Source: Methanobacterium sp. UBA294
GTDB lineage: Archaea; Methanobacteriota; Methanobacteria; Methanobacteriales; Methanobacteriaceae
Direction: 5' to 3'
Assembly (NCBI GenBank): GCA_002494495.1
Contig: DACB01000007.1
Location: 156,501 to 220,500 of the forward strand
Length of the DNA: 64,000 bases
Part shown: in pieces, positions 1 to 9,752 of the stretch
Numbering within the stretch: the first letter of the stretch is position 1
How the letters are laid out: every line of letters starts with the position of its first letter
Notes under the pieces: model-generated
What the model saw: only the letters and a program-made list of their open reading frames with translations
The model's database searches: none
Told to the model about the DNA's origin: nothing
Program-made: the position numbers and the translations under genes

Positions 1-1980
1 GCAGAAGAAGAAAAGAAACAAGAAACAACCGAAGAACCAAAAATAGGAGTCTATGTATGTCATTGTGGTATCAACATTGGTGGTGTAATTGATGTTCCAT
101 TACTAGAAGAATATGCAGCATCTTTACCTAATGTTAAGATAGCAAAAGAGTACAAGTACTTCTGTTCTGACCCTGGACAGGAAATGATCCAGAAAGACAT
201 CAAAGAAAATGATATAAACCGAGTAGTTGTGGCAGCATGTTCACCCCGTCTCCACGAACCCACCTTCAGAAGATGTATTAAGGAAGCTGGACTGAACCCG
301 TTCCTCTTTGAATTTGCAAACATCAGGGAACACGACTCATGGGTTCACATGAACGAACCTGAAGCAGCTACTGAAAAGGCAAAAGACCTGATCAGGATGG
401 CGGTTGCCAAAGCAAGATTATTAGAACCACTGGATGCCGAAACTGTAGCTGTTAAAGACACAGCAATGGTTATAGGTGGAGGTGTGGCTGGTATCCAGTC
501 CGCACTAGACCTTGCAGACATGGGATTCAAAACCTACCTGGTGGAGAAAAACCCTACCATCGGTGGAAGAATGGCACAGTTGGATAAAACATTCCCAACC
601 ATGGACTGTTCCATGTGTATTCTCGCACCAAAAATGGTGGACTGTGGAAAGCACGATAATATTGAACTATTATCCTACTCTGAAGTTAAAGAAGTGGACG
701 GATACATTGGTAACTTTAAAGTTAAAGTTGTTAAAAAACCAAGATACGTAGATGAAGACATCTGTACAGGATGTGGAAGCTGTTCAGAAGTATGTCCCAT
801 AGAAATACCCAACTACTTTGATGAAGGAATGGGTATGGTAAAAGCAACCTACATATCATTCCCACAAGCAGTGCCACTGGTAGCCACCATAGACAAAGAT
901 TACTGTATTGATTGTAAACTCTGTGATCAGGCATGCGGAAATTTAGCCATTAAACACGACCAGGAACCTGAAGAAATTGAATTGGATATAGGAACCATCA
1001 TAGTGGCCACTGGATACGACCCCTACAACCCCACAGAGAAAAAAGAATGGTCTTACGAATCAGCTGAAAACATCATCACCGGTCTAGAACTGGAAAGATT
1101 AATCAACGCATCAGGACCAACCCAGGGACACGTATTAAAACCATCCGATGGAGGAATTCCCAAGAAAGTGGCCTTCATTCAGTGTGTCGGTTCAAGAGAC
1201 GAACAGATCAACAAGCCATACTGTTCCAGAGTATGCTGCATGTATGCCATGAAAAACGCACAGTTAATTAAAGACCACGAACCAGACACCGAAATCGCCA
1301 TCTATTACATGGATATAAGGGCATTCGGTAAAGGATTCGAAGAATTCTACAAACGGTCCCAGGAAAAATACGGTATCAAATTCATAAGAGGCCGACCAGC
1401 AACTGTTCTGGAAAACCCTGATCAGACCCTTACTGTAAGGGCAGAAGACACCATGCTTGGAAAAGTCACTGAGTACGACTACGACATGGTAGTGTTATCT
1501 GTAGGTCTTGAACCACCAGCAGGAATGGAAGAATTAAGACAGACCATCGGTCTTTCCAAGAGTGCAGACGGTTTCCTCATGGAAGCTCACCCCAAACTCA
1601 GGCCTGTTGACACATTAACTGATGGTGTGTACCTTGCAGGAGTATCCCAGGGACCAAAAGATATACCTGACGCTGTAGCCCAGGCATCTGGTGCAGCAGC
1701 AAGAGCAGCTATACCCATGGTCAAAGGTGAAGTGGAAATTGAGCCAATCATTGCATCTGTTGATGAGGATGTCTGTGGTGCATGCGAAGTTTGTATTGAG
1801 CTTTGCCCATTCGGAGCAATCGATGTTGAAGACGAACATGCACAAGTCAACATTGCCCTGTGTAAAGGATGCGGTACCTGTGTAGCAGCCTGCCCATCTG
1901 GAGCATTGGACCAGCAGCATTTCAGAACTTCCCAGATCATGGCTCAAATCGAAGCAGCCATGGAAAAACCAGCAAAATAA
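1..1980 (+). CDS. hdrA: Heterodisulfide reductase subunit A (HdrA), start outside the window
   Basis: The frame is open from base 1, so the first few codons lie upstream; 659 residues are visible, close to full family length. HdrA is the flavin-bifurcating subunit of cytoplasmic HdrABC, which with the MvhADG hydrogenase reduces CoM-S-S-CoB and ferredoxin. Visible in order: CHCG near residue 20, a FAD-binding GGGVAGIQSALDLA segment near 157, the CSMC pair near 203, two ferredoxin motifs (CTGCGSCSEVCP near 255 and CIDCKLCDQACG near 302), and a C-terminal two-cluster ferredoxin domain (CGACEVCIELCP near 591, CKGCGTCVAACP near 621). No in-frame TGA is seen, so this copy uses cysteine rather than selenocysteine. 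HdrB and HdrC are not in the window, consistent with hdrA being unlinked from hdrCB in this order. Confidence 0.97.
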   Translation, partial: AEEEKKQETTEEPKIGVYVCHCGINIGGVIDVPLLEEYAASLPNVKIAKEYKYFCSDPGQEMIQKDIKENDINRVVVAACSPRLHEPTFRRCIKEAGLNPFLFEFANIREHDSWVHMNEPEAATEKAKDLIRMAVAKARLLEPLDAETVAVKDTAMVIGGGVAGIQSALDLADMGFKTYLVEKNPTIGGRMAQLDKTFPTMDCSMCILAPKMVDCGKHDNIELLSYSEVKEVDGYIGNFKVKVVKKPRYVDEDICTGCGSCSEVCPIEIPNYFDEGMGMVKATYISFPQAVPLVATIDKDYCIDCKLCDQACGNLAIKHDQEPEEIELDIGTIIVATGYDPYNPTEKKEWSYESAENIITGLELERLINASGPTQGHVLKPSDGGIPKKVAFIQCVGSRDEQINKPYCSRVCCMYAMKNAQLIKDHEPDTEIAIYYMDIRAFGKGFEEFYKRSQEKYGIKFIRGRPATVLENPDQTLTVRAEDTMLGKVTEYDYDMVVLSVGLEPPAGMEELRQTIGLSKSADGFLMEAHPKLRPVDTLTDGVYLAGVSQGPKDIPDAVAQASGAAARAAIPMVKGEVEIEPIIASVDEDVCGACEVCIELCPFGAIDVEDEHAQVNIALCKGCGTCVAACPSGALDQQHFRTSQIMAQIEAAMEKPAK

Positions 1981-1990
1981 TCGGGTTAAA

Positions 1991-2026
1991 CCCTTTTATT
2001 TTATTTTTTTAAACTTTTTTTTTATT
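1991..2026 (+). terminator. T-rich transcription terminator after hdrA
   Basis: Directly after the hdrA stop there are several runs of T (up to nine) separated by a few A residues. Oligo-T tracts without a strong hairpin are the usual intrinsic terminators of archaeal RNA polymerase. A separate TATA-like site lies about 60 bases further on, so hdrA and glyA are probably transcribed separately. Confidence 0.55.
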
Positions 2027-2088
2027 CCGTATCCTAGTATGCTATTTTTTTTGAAAATGATTTAAACCATATCAACCTACTGAAGACA

Positions 2089-2096
2089 TTTATAAA
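2089..2096 (+). promoter_or_regulatory. TATA box candidate for glyA
   Basis: The sequence TTTATAAA matches the archaeal TATA consensus and is followed by AT-rich DNA. Initiation 22-27 bases downstream would leave a leader of about 80 bases before glyA. Assignment is by eye only. Confidence 0.45.
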
Positions 2097-2202
2097 TTAT
2101 AAAAGTTAATCCTCAATTAATCATCATCGTTTTATTGTTAACTAATATAATTTAATAATTAAAATTAATAATGATATTTTCAATATTATCCGGAGGAATG
2201 TA

Positions 2203-3471
2203 ATGTCTGAAAACGAAAAGTACGCTCTTGAAATGAAAAATATCACCAAAGAGCACCATGAATGGATGAAAAATAGTATAAACTTAATTGCCAGTGAGAA
2301 CATCTCTAGTAGAGATGTTAGAGAAGCTTTAGCCTCTGATCTTTCCCACAGATATGCAGAAGGTCTGCCCTGTGAAAGGATGTACCAGGGCTGCAGATAC
2401 ATCGATCAGGCGGAAAACCTCACCATCGACCTTTCAAAAAGGTTGTATGATGCAGACCATGCAAATGTCCAGCCAGTATCTGGTGTGACTTCCAACCTTG
2501 CTTCATTCTTCGCCTTAGCAGACCGTGGAGATTTATTAATGGCCCTGGAGGTACCAAAAGGAGGCCATATAAGCCATGCAGGTGTAAGCGCTGCTGGTAT
2601 TCGGGGACTTAAAAACATCGCCCACCCCTTTGATACAGATGAGATGAACATAGATCCAGACGCCATGAACAAAATTATCCTTGAAAAAAAGCCTAAGTTA
2701 ATCTTATTTGGCGGTAGTCTTTTCCTATTCCCACATCCAATTAATGAAGCCAAAGAGGCAGCCCAGGAAGTGGGTGCTAAAATAATGTATGACGGAGCAC
2801 ATGTTTTAGGCCTTATAGCAGGAGGCCGCTTCCAAAACCCACTAAAAGAAGGTGCAGACCTAATATCAGCCAGTACCCATAAAACATTCCCCGGACCACA
2901 GGGTGGTATTATCCTATGTAACGAAGAGCTTAAGAATGATATCGATAATGCTGTATTCCCGGGTGTAGTAAGTAATCACCACCTCCATCACCTGGCTGCC
3001 CTTGGTATCGCGACTGCTGAAATGCTGGAATTCGGTGCAGACTACGCGGGTCAGATTATCAAGAATGCCAAGGCATTGGGTGCTAATCTACATGATGTTG
3101 GTTTTAATGTTCTCTGTGAAGATAAAGATTTCACAGAATCACACCAGGTTGTTATGGATGTATCTAACCTGGGAAGTGCCTCAGAATTCGCAGTTACACT
3201 TGAGTCTAACAACATAATCTTAAACAAGAACTTACTCCCATGGGATAATGTGAATGATACCGACAACCCATCAGGTATAAGGGTCGGTACCCAGGAGCTA
3301 ACCAGGCGAGGACTTAAGGAAGCTGAAATGGCAGAAGTAGCTGATTTCATCAAAAAAGTGGTTATAGATGGTTCAAACGTTAAAGAAGATGTCACCGAAT
3401 TTATAAACCAGTACACCACCGTACATTACGCATTTAAAGAAACACCAGGCTACGATTATATCGAGTTTTAA
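2203..3471 (+). CDS. glyA: Serine hydroxymethyltransferase
   Basis: PLP enzyme interconverting serine and glycine with transfer of a C1 unit; in methanogens the carrier is tetrahydromethanopterin rather than folate. The 422-residue length fits archaeal GlyA. The PLP-lysine segment STHKTFPGPQGG is present, with the Schiff-base lysine at residue 227, and the N-terminal NLIASEN motif typical of SHMT is clear. GGAGG seven bases before the ATG supports the start. The next gene, 47 bases downstream on the same strand, is a flavoprotein linked to methanopterin reduction, which fits a shared role in H4MPT-dependent C1 metabolism. Confidence 0.96.
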   Translation: MSENEKYALEMKNITKEHHEWMKNSINLIASENISSRDVREALASDLSHRYAEGLPCERMYQGCRYIDQAENLTIDLSKRLYDADHANVQPVSGVTSNLASFFALADRGDLLMALEVPKGGHISHAGVSAAGIRGLKNIAHPFDTDEMNIDPDAMNKIILEKKPKLILFGGSLFLFPHPINEAKEAAQEVGAKIMYDGAHVLGLIAGGRFQNPLKEGADLISASTHKTFPGPQGGIILCNEELKNDIDNAVFPGVVSNHHLHHLAALGIATAEMLEFGADYAGQIIKNAKALGANLHDVGFNVLCEDKDFTESHQVVMDVSNLGSASEFAVTLESNNIILNKNLLPWDNVNDTDNPSGIRVGTQELTRRGLKEAEMAEVADFIKKVVIDGSNVKEDVTEFINQYTTVHYAFKETPGYDYIEF

Positions 3472-3518
3472 AACGCAAAATCGAAAGAGTAATTAAAATT
3501 GATTTTTAAAGTATAACT

Positions 3519-4226
3519 ATGAGAATTGCATGGGGAATAACCGGAGCAGGACATCTGTTGGAAGCCAGTGTGGATGTACTGAAATATATAAAAGACGAAG
3601 GACATGACTTATCCATATACCTATCAGGAGCTGGTGAAGAAGTTTTGAGGATGTATGGATTGTTTAATAAGGTTAAAAACTTAACTGGTGAAGGTTACTA
3701 CAACGAACTCATCCTGGAAAGGGACCAGGAACTAAGTTACCCCATGACCGGCCGGTTCTCATTGGGCAAATATGATTTGCTGGTGATATCGCCCACCACT
3801 TCCAATACCATTGGTAAAATCGTGAATGGAATCGCAGACACCCTGATAACCAATGCAGTGACCCAGGCGGGTAAAGGAAATGTGAAAACCCTTATAGTGC
3901 CTGTGGACTTTGAAGCAGGTGATTTGGAAACAGTCCTACCATCCAAGCTAGAGCTTGATGAGTGCCAGCAATGTGAAGTATGCGATGCAGCAGAAGCCTG
4001 CCCACAAGAGGCAATTACACCGGGTGTAGAGATAAATCTACTCAAATGTAAAGGATGTGGTATATGTCAGCAGGCATGTCCATACAGTGCCATTGCCGGC
4101 GGTAAGAAAATCACCATTCATATGCGAGAAATAGATATTGAGAATACCCATAAACTGTTTAATTTTGATGGTGTAAAGGTTTTATCCGAACCCGAAAAAG
4201 TTAAGAAGTATTTAAAAAAAGAATAA
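3519..4226 (+). CDS. Archaeoflavoprotein with C-terminal ferredoxin domain (dihydromethanopterin reductase-like)
   Basis: The N-terminal two thirds resembles flavoprotein decarboxylase-like FMN proteins (ITGAGH near the start, SPTTSNT near residue 90). The C-terminus carries two clustered cysteine motifs: CQQCEVC with a later CP at residues 149-161, and CKGCGICQQACP at 177-188. This architecture matches the MJ0208-type archaeoflavoproteins and the DmrX/DmrB group annotated as dihydromethanopterin reductase (acceptor), which use FMN and Fe-S centres to reduce H2MPT to H4MPT. Placement just after glyA fits, since SHMT uses H4MPT. Physiological substrate is inferred; an alternative is an AfpA-like electron carrier. 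Confidence 0.75.
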   Translation: MRIAWGITGAGHLLEASVDVLKYIKDEGHDLSIYLSGAGEEVLRMYGLFNKVKNLTGEGYYNELILERDQELSYPMTGRFSLGKYDLLVISPTTSNTIGKIVNGIADTLITNAVTQAGKGNVKTLIVPVDFEAGDLETVLPSKLELDECQQCEVCDAAEACPQEAITPGVEINLLKCKGCGICQQACPYSAIAGGKKITIHMREIDIENTHKLFNFDGVKVLSEPEKVKKYLKKE

Positions 4227-4238
4227 AATTATTTTTTC

Positions 4239-4526
4239 TTAATCTTCAAGGAGATCCAGTAGATAAGCAGTCATCTCCAGTTCTTCCCGGGCTATGAAGT
4301 CCTCTGGATTTCTCTTTGCTTCCTCACTTTTAAAAGGATAGTACTTCTCCTGTAAGTAGACTGTTAAAAAAAGATCACCTGATTTTACAACAACAGGATC
4401 CTCTAATCTTAATGTTAGCTTGCCAATTTCTTCTGGATCCAAATTCGCCACCTGATATGTTACATAATAGCTTCTATTTTCCTCTGAGAACCCATATTCA
4501 GCTACATTTACTTCCATATTTGCCAT
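4239..4526 (-). CDS. Small conserved hypothetical protein
   Basis: A 95-residue acidic soluble protein with no motif I recognise. It has alternating hydrophobic and charged residues suggesting a beta-rich first half, and an acidic helical C-terminus ending LLDLLED. AGGGGGT lies about seven bases before the ATG. It is convergent with the upstream flavoprotein gene and 30 bases downstream of the DUF192 gene on the same strand, so the two minus-strand genes probably share a transcript. Function unknown. Confidence 0.7.
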   Translation of the reverse strand: MANMEVNVAEYGFSEENRSYYVTYQVANLDPEEIGKLTLRLEDPVVVKSGDLFLTVYLQEKYYPFKSEEAKRNPEDFIAREELEMTAYLLDLLED

Positions 4527-4556
4527 TGAATACCCCCTATTTAATATTACCGGTTT

Positions 4557-4934
4557 TTAAGCCATTTCACAGATAAAATCAAGCTCATCCCCTATTTCCG
4601 TGTCAACAGATTTACCATCCTCTAATTCTATTACGAATCTAGCTGGTTTTTTAGGATTGTACATCTGCCAAGGTTTCAGGTGAACCATATCCACCACAAC
4701 CTTCTCCTCGTCTAAAAATAAAATGTCCAGGGGCATCCTCATAAAGAACATGTGTATCCCTGAACCACGCCTACTCCTACCTTTGGGGATCTTTAAAATC
4801 AAACCTTGATCTACGTTTTTCTTAAACATCAAACCCATAAACCTGGAGATGAAACTATCCGCCATATCTGCATATCCTACTTTCATCTGCCTAGTTTTGT
4901 TTACAATTAAAAATCCCTTCAGACTATCCGGCAT
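4557..4934 (-). CDS. DUF192 family protein
   Basis: A 125-residue protein with the DUF192 signature: an FMGLMF segment near residue 33, then HMFFMRMPLDILFLD near 60 and VVDMVHLKPWQMY near 80. No signal peptide is seen, although many bacterial members are exported. Molecular function is not established for the family. It is the first gene of a probable two-gene minus-strand unit with the small hypothetical protein downstream, and is divergent from the SAM synthetase gene across about 230 bases. Confidence 0.85.
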   Translation of the reverse strand: MPDSLKGFLIVNKTRQMKVGYADMADSFISRFMGLMFKKNVDQGLILKIPKGRSRRGSGIHMFFMRMPLDILFLDEEKVVVDMVHLKPWQMYNPKKPARFVIELEDGKSVDTEIGDELDFICEMA

Positions 4935-5060
4935 AGTTTTGCACCAATCCTATTTTTCATTACTATTATTATAAAAGAATTACTTATAATTTAAAGGATT
5001 AAATTTCCGTAAATGATGAATTTGTACCAGACGTACTCTTTAATAACAGAATCTGAATTA

Positions 5061-5068
5061 TTTATAAA
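5061..5068 (+). promoter_or_regulatory. TATA box candidate for SAM synthetase
   Basis: TTTATAAA about 100 bases before the ATG. A second TATA-like stretch (TTTTTATATT, near 5077) could serve instead. By eye only. Confidence 0.4.
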
Positions 5069-5164
5069 TACAATCCTTTTTATATTAAGTAAATATTAAA
5101 GGCATACCAGTAACAATCAGTAAACTTTAAGATCGATTTTTGAATAGATTTGGAGGATAATATT

Positions 5165-6373
5165 ATGAGGAATATCATTATTGATGAGCTCATACAAAAG
5201 CCAATTGAACAACAAGACATTGAAATAGTTGAAAGAAAAGGAATAGGACATCCAGATAGTATAAGCGATGGAATAGCTGAATCTGTTAGTAGAGCTCTTT
5301 GTGAAACTTATATTGATGCATTTGGTGGAGTTTTACACCATAACACTGATGAAGTTCAAATAACCGCCGGGGAATCCAATCCTAAATTTGGTGGTGGAGA
5401 AATAATAAAGCCAATGGACATCCTGCTTACCGGTAGGGGTATCGCTGAGAAAGACGGTAAAAAAATAGGGCTGGAAAGGGTAGCCATCATCGCTGCTAAG
5501 GAATATCTAAAGGAAAATATTCTGAACCTGGACATTGAAAGTTCAACTGTAGTAGAATGTAAGATAGGTCATGGATCAGGAGATCTGGTACATGTTTTCG
5601 GAAGGAAAGACCAAATTCCCTCCTCTAATGACACTTCATTTGGAGTAGGTTTTGCACCATTTTCTGAGACAGAAAACATCGTTTTAAGCACGGAAATTCT
5701 ATTAAACTCCCGTGAATTTAAAATGAAATACCCAGAGCTGGGCGAAGATATAAAGGTCATGGGACTCAGGGAACATGATAAAATAACCTTAACTATAGCA
5801 ATCGCTATGGTGGGACGTTATGTGCCTGATTTAGATCATTACCTCAACGTTCTCAGTGAAGTTAAGGGTATCGTCATAGATGAAGCCAACAAACAAACCT
5901 CCAGAGAGGTTGAAGTCTTCATAAACACCGGTGACAGGCCAGAAAAAAATAACCCGCAATCTGTATATCTCACTGTATCCGGTACCTCAGCTGAGATGGG
6001 TGACGATGGATCTGTAGGTAGGGGTAACAGGGCAAATGGACTTATAACACCTAACAGACCCATGTCTATGGAGGCAACATCAGGTAAAAACCCAGTCAAC
6101 CACGTGGGGAAAATTTACAACCTATTATCAAATGAAATAGCCAAAGATGTAACTAAAAACGTGGACGGTGTGGCCCAAATACACCTGATGATCTTAAGCC
6201 AGATAGGAAAACCCATAGATCAACCAAAAACTGCCAGTGCACAGATAATTCTAAAAGAAGGATACTCTCTAAATTCAGTTAAATCTGATGTAGAAGTAGT
6301 TGTGGACTCCTGGCTGGAAAATACTAATAAAATCATGGATTTACTTATTCATGGGAAATTAAGGACATTTTAA
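5165..6373 (+). CDS. mat: Archaeal S-adenosylmethionine synthetase
   Basis: Makes S-adenosylmethionine from methionine and ATP. The protein belongs to the archaeal MAT family, which is only distantly related to bacterial MetK: it has ERKGIGHPDSISDGIAE near residue 25, GGGEIIKPMDIL near 75 and the glycine-rich GSVGRGNRANGLI near 280. The length of 402 residues is typical. The frame is open to a TTG at 5150, but GGAGG at 5152-5156 overlaps that TTG and sits eight bases before the ATG at 5165, so the ATG is chosen. It is monocistronic by spacing. SAM supplies the tRNA and corrin methyltransferases encoded elsewhere in the window. Confidence 0.96.
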   Translation: MRNIIIDELIQKPIEQQDIEIVERKGIGHPDSISDGIAESVSRALCETYIDAFGGVLHHNTDEVQITAGESNPKFGGGEIIKPMDILLTGRGIAEKDGKKIGLERVAIIAAKEYLKENILNLDIESSTVVECKIGHGSGDLVHVFGRKDQIPSSNDTSFGVGFAPFSETENIVLSTEILLNSREFKMKYPELGEDIKVMGLREHDKITLTIAIAMVGRYVPDLDHYLNVLSEVKGIVIDEANKQTSREVEVFINTGDRPEKNNPQSVYLTVSGTSAEMGDDGSVGRGNRANGLITPNRPMSMEATSGKNPVNHVGKIYNLLSNEIAKDVTKNVDGVAQIHLMILSQIGKPIDQPKTASAQIILKEGYSLNSVKSDVEVVVDSWLENTNKIMDLLIHGKLRTF

Positions 6374-6523
6374 TATTTCCCATTTTTTTACTTTTTCATT
6401 ACTTTATTTGATATTTCTATCTGAAAAAATTAGATAACAGACTATTTTTATAACTTATATACAATTATATATCAGATATTATTAGATTTATTTTACATAA
6501 ATTCGTTATCAGGGGATATAGAA

Positions 6524-9500
6524 ATGCCAATAAAAGAGGCTTCACACTCATACAATCACCATGAACTAGAGGAAGAAATACAGCGGTTCTGGAGAGAAAA
6601 CCAAATATACCAAAAAAGCAAGGAATTAAGGAAAAATGGACCTAGATATTCATTTCTTGACGGACCACCCTATTGTAGCGGACGCATTCACCTGGGAACA
6701 GCTTGGAATAAGGTCATCAAAGATACATACCTCAGATTCAAGAGCATGTCCGGATTCAACCTTCGCAGACAGGCTGGTTGGGATACCCATGGACTGCCCA
6801 TTGAACATAAAGTGGAAGGAATTCTAGGCCTTAAGAGTAAAAAAGAGATCGAAGAAAATATTGGAATCGATAACTTCGTGAAACAGTGCCGGGAATTTGC
6901 AATCAAAAACAAAGCCATCATGACCGAGCAATTCAAGATGCTGGGAGTTTGGATGGACTGGGACGACCCCTACGTCACCTTCGACACCAAATACATGGAA
7001 TCATGCTGGTGGACACTAAAAAGAGCCCATGAAAAGCATTTACTTGTGAACGACCTCCGGGTGATAACCTGGTGCCCACGATGTGAAACAGCTCTGGCCA
7101 TGGCAGAAATTGACTATGAAAATAAGGATGATCCTTCCATATTCGTCAAGTTTCCTTTAAAAACTGCTGAAGGAAACGAGTACATACTGGTATGGACCAC
7201 CACACCATGGACCCTACCTGCCAATATGGCTGTCTGTGTACATCCTGAATATGATTATGCCTATGTTGTGATAGATGGGGATATTCTGATCATGGCAGAA
7301 GCACTGGTTGAATCCCTGATGGAATCTTTATTTGATGATGAGAAGGAGTACGAGATCTCAAAGGTTGTAAAGGGATCAGATTTAGAGGGTATAACCTACA
7401 ACCATCCATTATTTGATGAGATACCAATTCAAAGGGAATTTGAACATATGATCCTCCCTGGAGAACATGTCACTCTAACTGAAGGAACAGGATGTGTACA
7501 CACCGCTCCGGGCCATGGTCCTGATGACTTCGAAATAGGAAAAAAATATGGTCTACCCATATTTTCCCCTGTTGATGAGGCGGGGTTGTTTAAAGAAGAA
7601 GCAGGTAAATATAAGGGACAATTTGTGAAGGACGCCGATACATACATTATAGCAGATTTAGATGCACATGGTTTGCTCTTAAAATCAGGAATTATTAATC
7701 ACCGTTATGGATTCTGCTGGAGGTGTAAGACTCCCATCATCTATTTAGCCACAAAACAGTGGTTTTTAAAGATCACAGACATCAGGGATCAGATGCTAGA
7801 TGAACTTGACAAGGTAGAATGGATTCCTTCATGGGCCGGGGAAAGTCGTTTCAGAAACTGGGTGGAAAACTCCCGGGACTGGACCATATCCAGGCAAAGA
7901 TATTGGGGGATACCCATCCCCATATGGATCTGTTCAGAGTGTAACGAGATAAAAGTGGTGGGATCCATCACCGAGTTAAAGGAACTGGCACAAGAATCCC
8001 TTAAAGGAGATTTCATACACCGCCCCCATGTAGATGAGATAAGTATAAAATGTTCCTGCGGAGGCAGCATGACCAGAATACCCGATGTATTAGATGTATG
8101 GATAGACTCGGGGGTTGCTGGATGGGCAGCGCTGTATTATCCCCAGGAAAAGGAAGAATTCGAGAAATGGTACCCTTATGACTTTATAACCGAAGGACAC
8201 GACCAGACCAGGGGATGGTTCTACTCTCAGCTAGGCTGCGGAGTAATATCCCTGGATAGTAGCCCCTACCAGAAAGTTTTAATGCACGGATTCACCCTTG
8301 ATGAAGAGGGTAAGAAAATGAGCAAATCCCTGGGAAATGTTGTGGAACCAGACGAAGTTATACAGCAGTACGGTGCCGACGTCCTCAGGTTCTACCTACT
8401 CTGGGGAAATAAACCCTGGGAGGATTTAAAATTCAATTGGGATGAAGTTAAAAATGTTAATAAAATGTTCAACATATTATGGAATGTGTACGTCTTCACC
8501 ACCACTTATATGTCCATAGACAACTTCAACCCTACCCTTTACAAGGAAGAGGATTTAAAATTCCGTGATGAAGACCGATGGATAATTTCCAGGATAAACA
8601 CGGTGGCCCAAGAGGTTACTGAGGCATTTGATTCTCTATATCTACATAAAGCAACTCGCAGCATCAATGAGTTCATACTGGAGGACCTGAGCCGCTGGTA
8701 TGTACGGCTAATCCGTGGTCGTACCTGGATAGAAAAGGAAGACCCTGATAAATTAGGAGCCTATTACACCCTTTATCATGTGATAAAACAGCTTATTACC
8801 TTACTATGTCCTATTGCCCCACATATCACAGAGAAAATCTATCAGAACCTCGTTTTAGGAGTTGAACATGATGAACCAGCCAGTGTGCACTTTTTAGATT
8901 GGAAATTCGATGAAAAACTCATGGATCAAGATTTAGAAAGAGATATGGATGTGATCAGGGAGATAATCGAGGCATGCGCTCGAGCCAGGGACATAGCGCG
9001 TTACAAACTTAGATGGCCTGTTAAAGAGGTTGTTATAGTATCCGAAGATCCGCGAGTATTGAAAGCAGCCCGCAACCTCAACCACATCATCATGGAACAG
9101 GCTAACACCAAGGAACTCCTTTCCTCCAACAACTTCAAAAATCTGAAGATAACTGCCAAGCCAAACCTGAAAACATTAGGACCCAAGTTAAGGGAGGACG
9201 TGCCTAAAGTAACTTCTGCCCTGGGTGGAGTTGATGGGGCTGAAATTGTCAACACCCTGGAATTAGAAGGAAAATATATGGTAAAAGTAGATGGTAAACC
9301 CATTGAATTAACTGCTGATGATATCTTATTTGATACTGAACTCCCAAAGAACATCGTGACTGCAGAATTTGAAAATGGAAGCGTGTTCGTGGATACTGAA
9401 TTAACACGGGAAATATTATCAGAGTCCATGGCACGGGAGCTCATAAGGAGAATACAGGATATGCGAAAAGACATGGATTTGGATGTTGAGGCAAATATAC

Positions 9501-9682
9501 AGATTTTCATTGACTGCAGTGATCAGTTCTCGGATTTGATAAAAGCTTTCCTGGGATTCATTTCAAATGAAGTCAGGGCAATGAAATTTGTATTCACAAA
9601 GGATTTAAATGAAGTTTCTGGAGATTATACAAAAATCTGGAATATTGAAGATGATGAAGTGGGAATAACCATAAAGAAATAG
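6524..9682 (+). CDS. ileS: Isoleucyl-tRNA synthetase
   Basis: Class I aminoacyl-tRNA synthetase charging tRNA-Ile. The 1052-residue length fits archaeal/eukaryotic-type IleRS. The HIGH-equivalent motif (HLGT in GRIHLGTAWNK) is near residue 57 and KKMSKS is at 597-602. Between them lies the CP1 editing domain, recognisable by WTTTPWTLPANMA near residue 228 and GTGCVHTAPGHGPDD near 325. A cysteine pair (WRCKT near 404) and a CSEC/CSCGG region near 470-510 may bind zinc. The C-terminal part is the anticodon-binding region. The gene ends in TAG, showing that amber is an ordinary stop codon here. purL follows 70 bases downstream. Confidence 0.97.
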   Translation: MPIKEASHSYNHHELEEEIQRFWRENQIYQKSKELRKNGPRYSFLDGPPYCSGRIHLGTAWNKVIKDTYLRFKSMSGFNLRRQAGWDTHGLPIEHKVEGILGLKSKKEIEENIGIDNFVKQCREFAIKNKAIMTEQFKMLGVWMDWDDPYVTFDTKYMESCWWTLKRAHEKHLLVNDLRVITWCPRCETALAMAEIDYENKDDPSIFVKFPLKTAEGNEYILVWTTTPWTLPANMAVCVHPEYDYAYVVIDGDILIMAEALVESLMESLFDDEKEYEISKVVKGSDLEGITYNHPLFDEIPIQREFEHMILPGEHVTLTEGTGCVHTAPGHGPDDFEIGKKYGLPIFSPVDEAGLFKEEAGKYKGQFVKDADTYIIADLDAHGLLLKSGIINHRYGFCWRCKTPIIYLATKQWFLKITDIRDQMLDELDKVEWIPSWAGESRFRNWVENSRDWTISRQRYWGIPIPIWICSECNEIKVVGSITELKELAQESLKGDFIHRPHVDEISIKCSCGGSMTRIPDVLDVWIDSGVAGWAALYYPQEKEEFEKWYPYDFITEGHDQTRGWFYSQLGCGVISLDSSPYQKVLMHGFTLDEEGKKMSKSLGNVVEPDEVIQQYGADVLRFYLLWGNKPWEDLKFNWDEVKNVNKMFNILWNVYVFTTTYMSIDNFNPTLYKEEDLKFRDEDRWIISRINTVAQEVTEAFDSLYLHKATRSINEFILEDLSRWYVRLIRGRTWIEKEDPDKLGAYYTLYHVIKQLITLLCPIAPHITEKIYQNLVLGVEHDEPASVHFLDWKFDEKLMDQDLERDMDVIREIIEACARARDIARYKLRWPVKEVVIVSEDPRVLKAARNLNHIIMEQANTKELLSSNNFKNLKITAKPNLKTLGPKLREDVPKVTSALGGVDGAEIVNTLELEGKYMVKVDGKPIELTADDILFDTELPKNIVTAEFENGSVFVDTELTREILSESMARELIRRIQDMRKDMDLDVEANIQIFIDCSDQFSDLIKAFLGFISNEVRAMKFVFTKDLNEVSGDYTKIWNIEDDEVGITIKK

Positions 9683-9752
9683 AATTGAGTAAATAAAATT
9701 AAAGATGTAGATTAATAATTGAATGATAAGACGATTTTCCAGGTGGTAGAAG

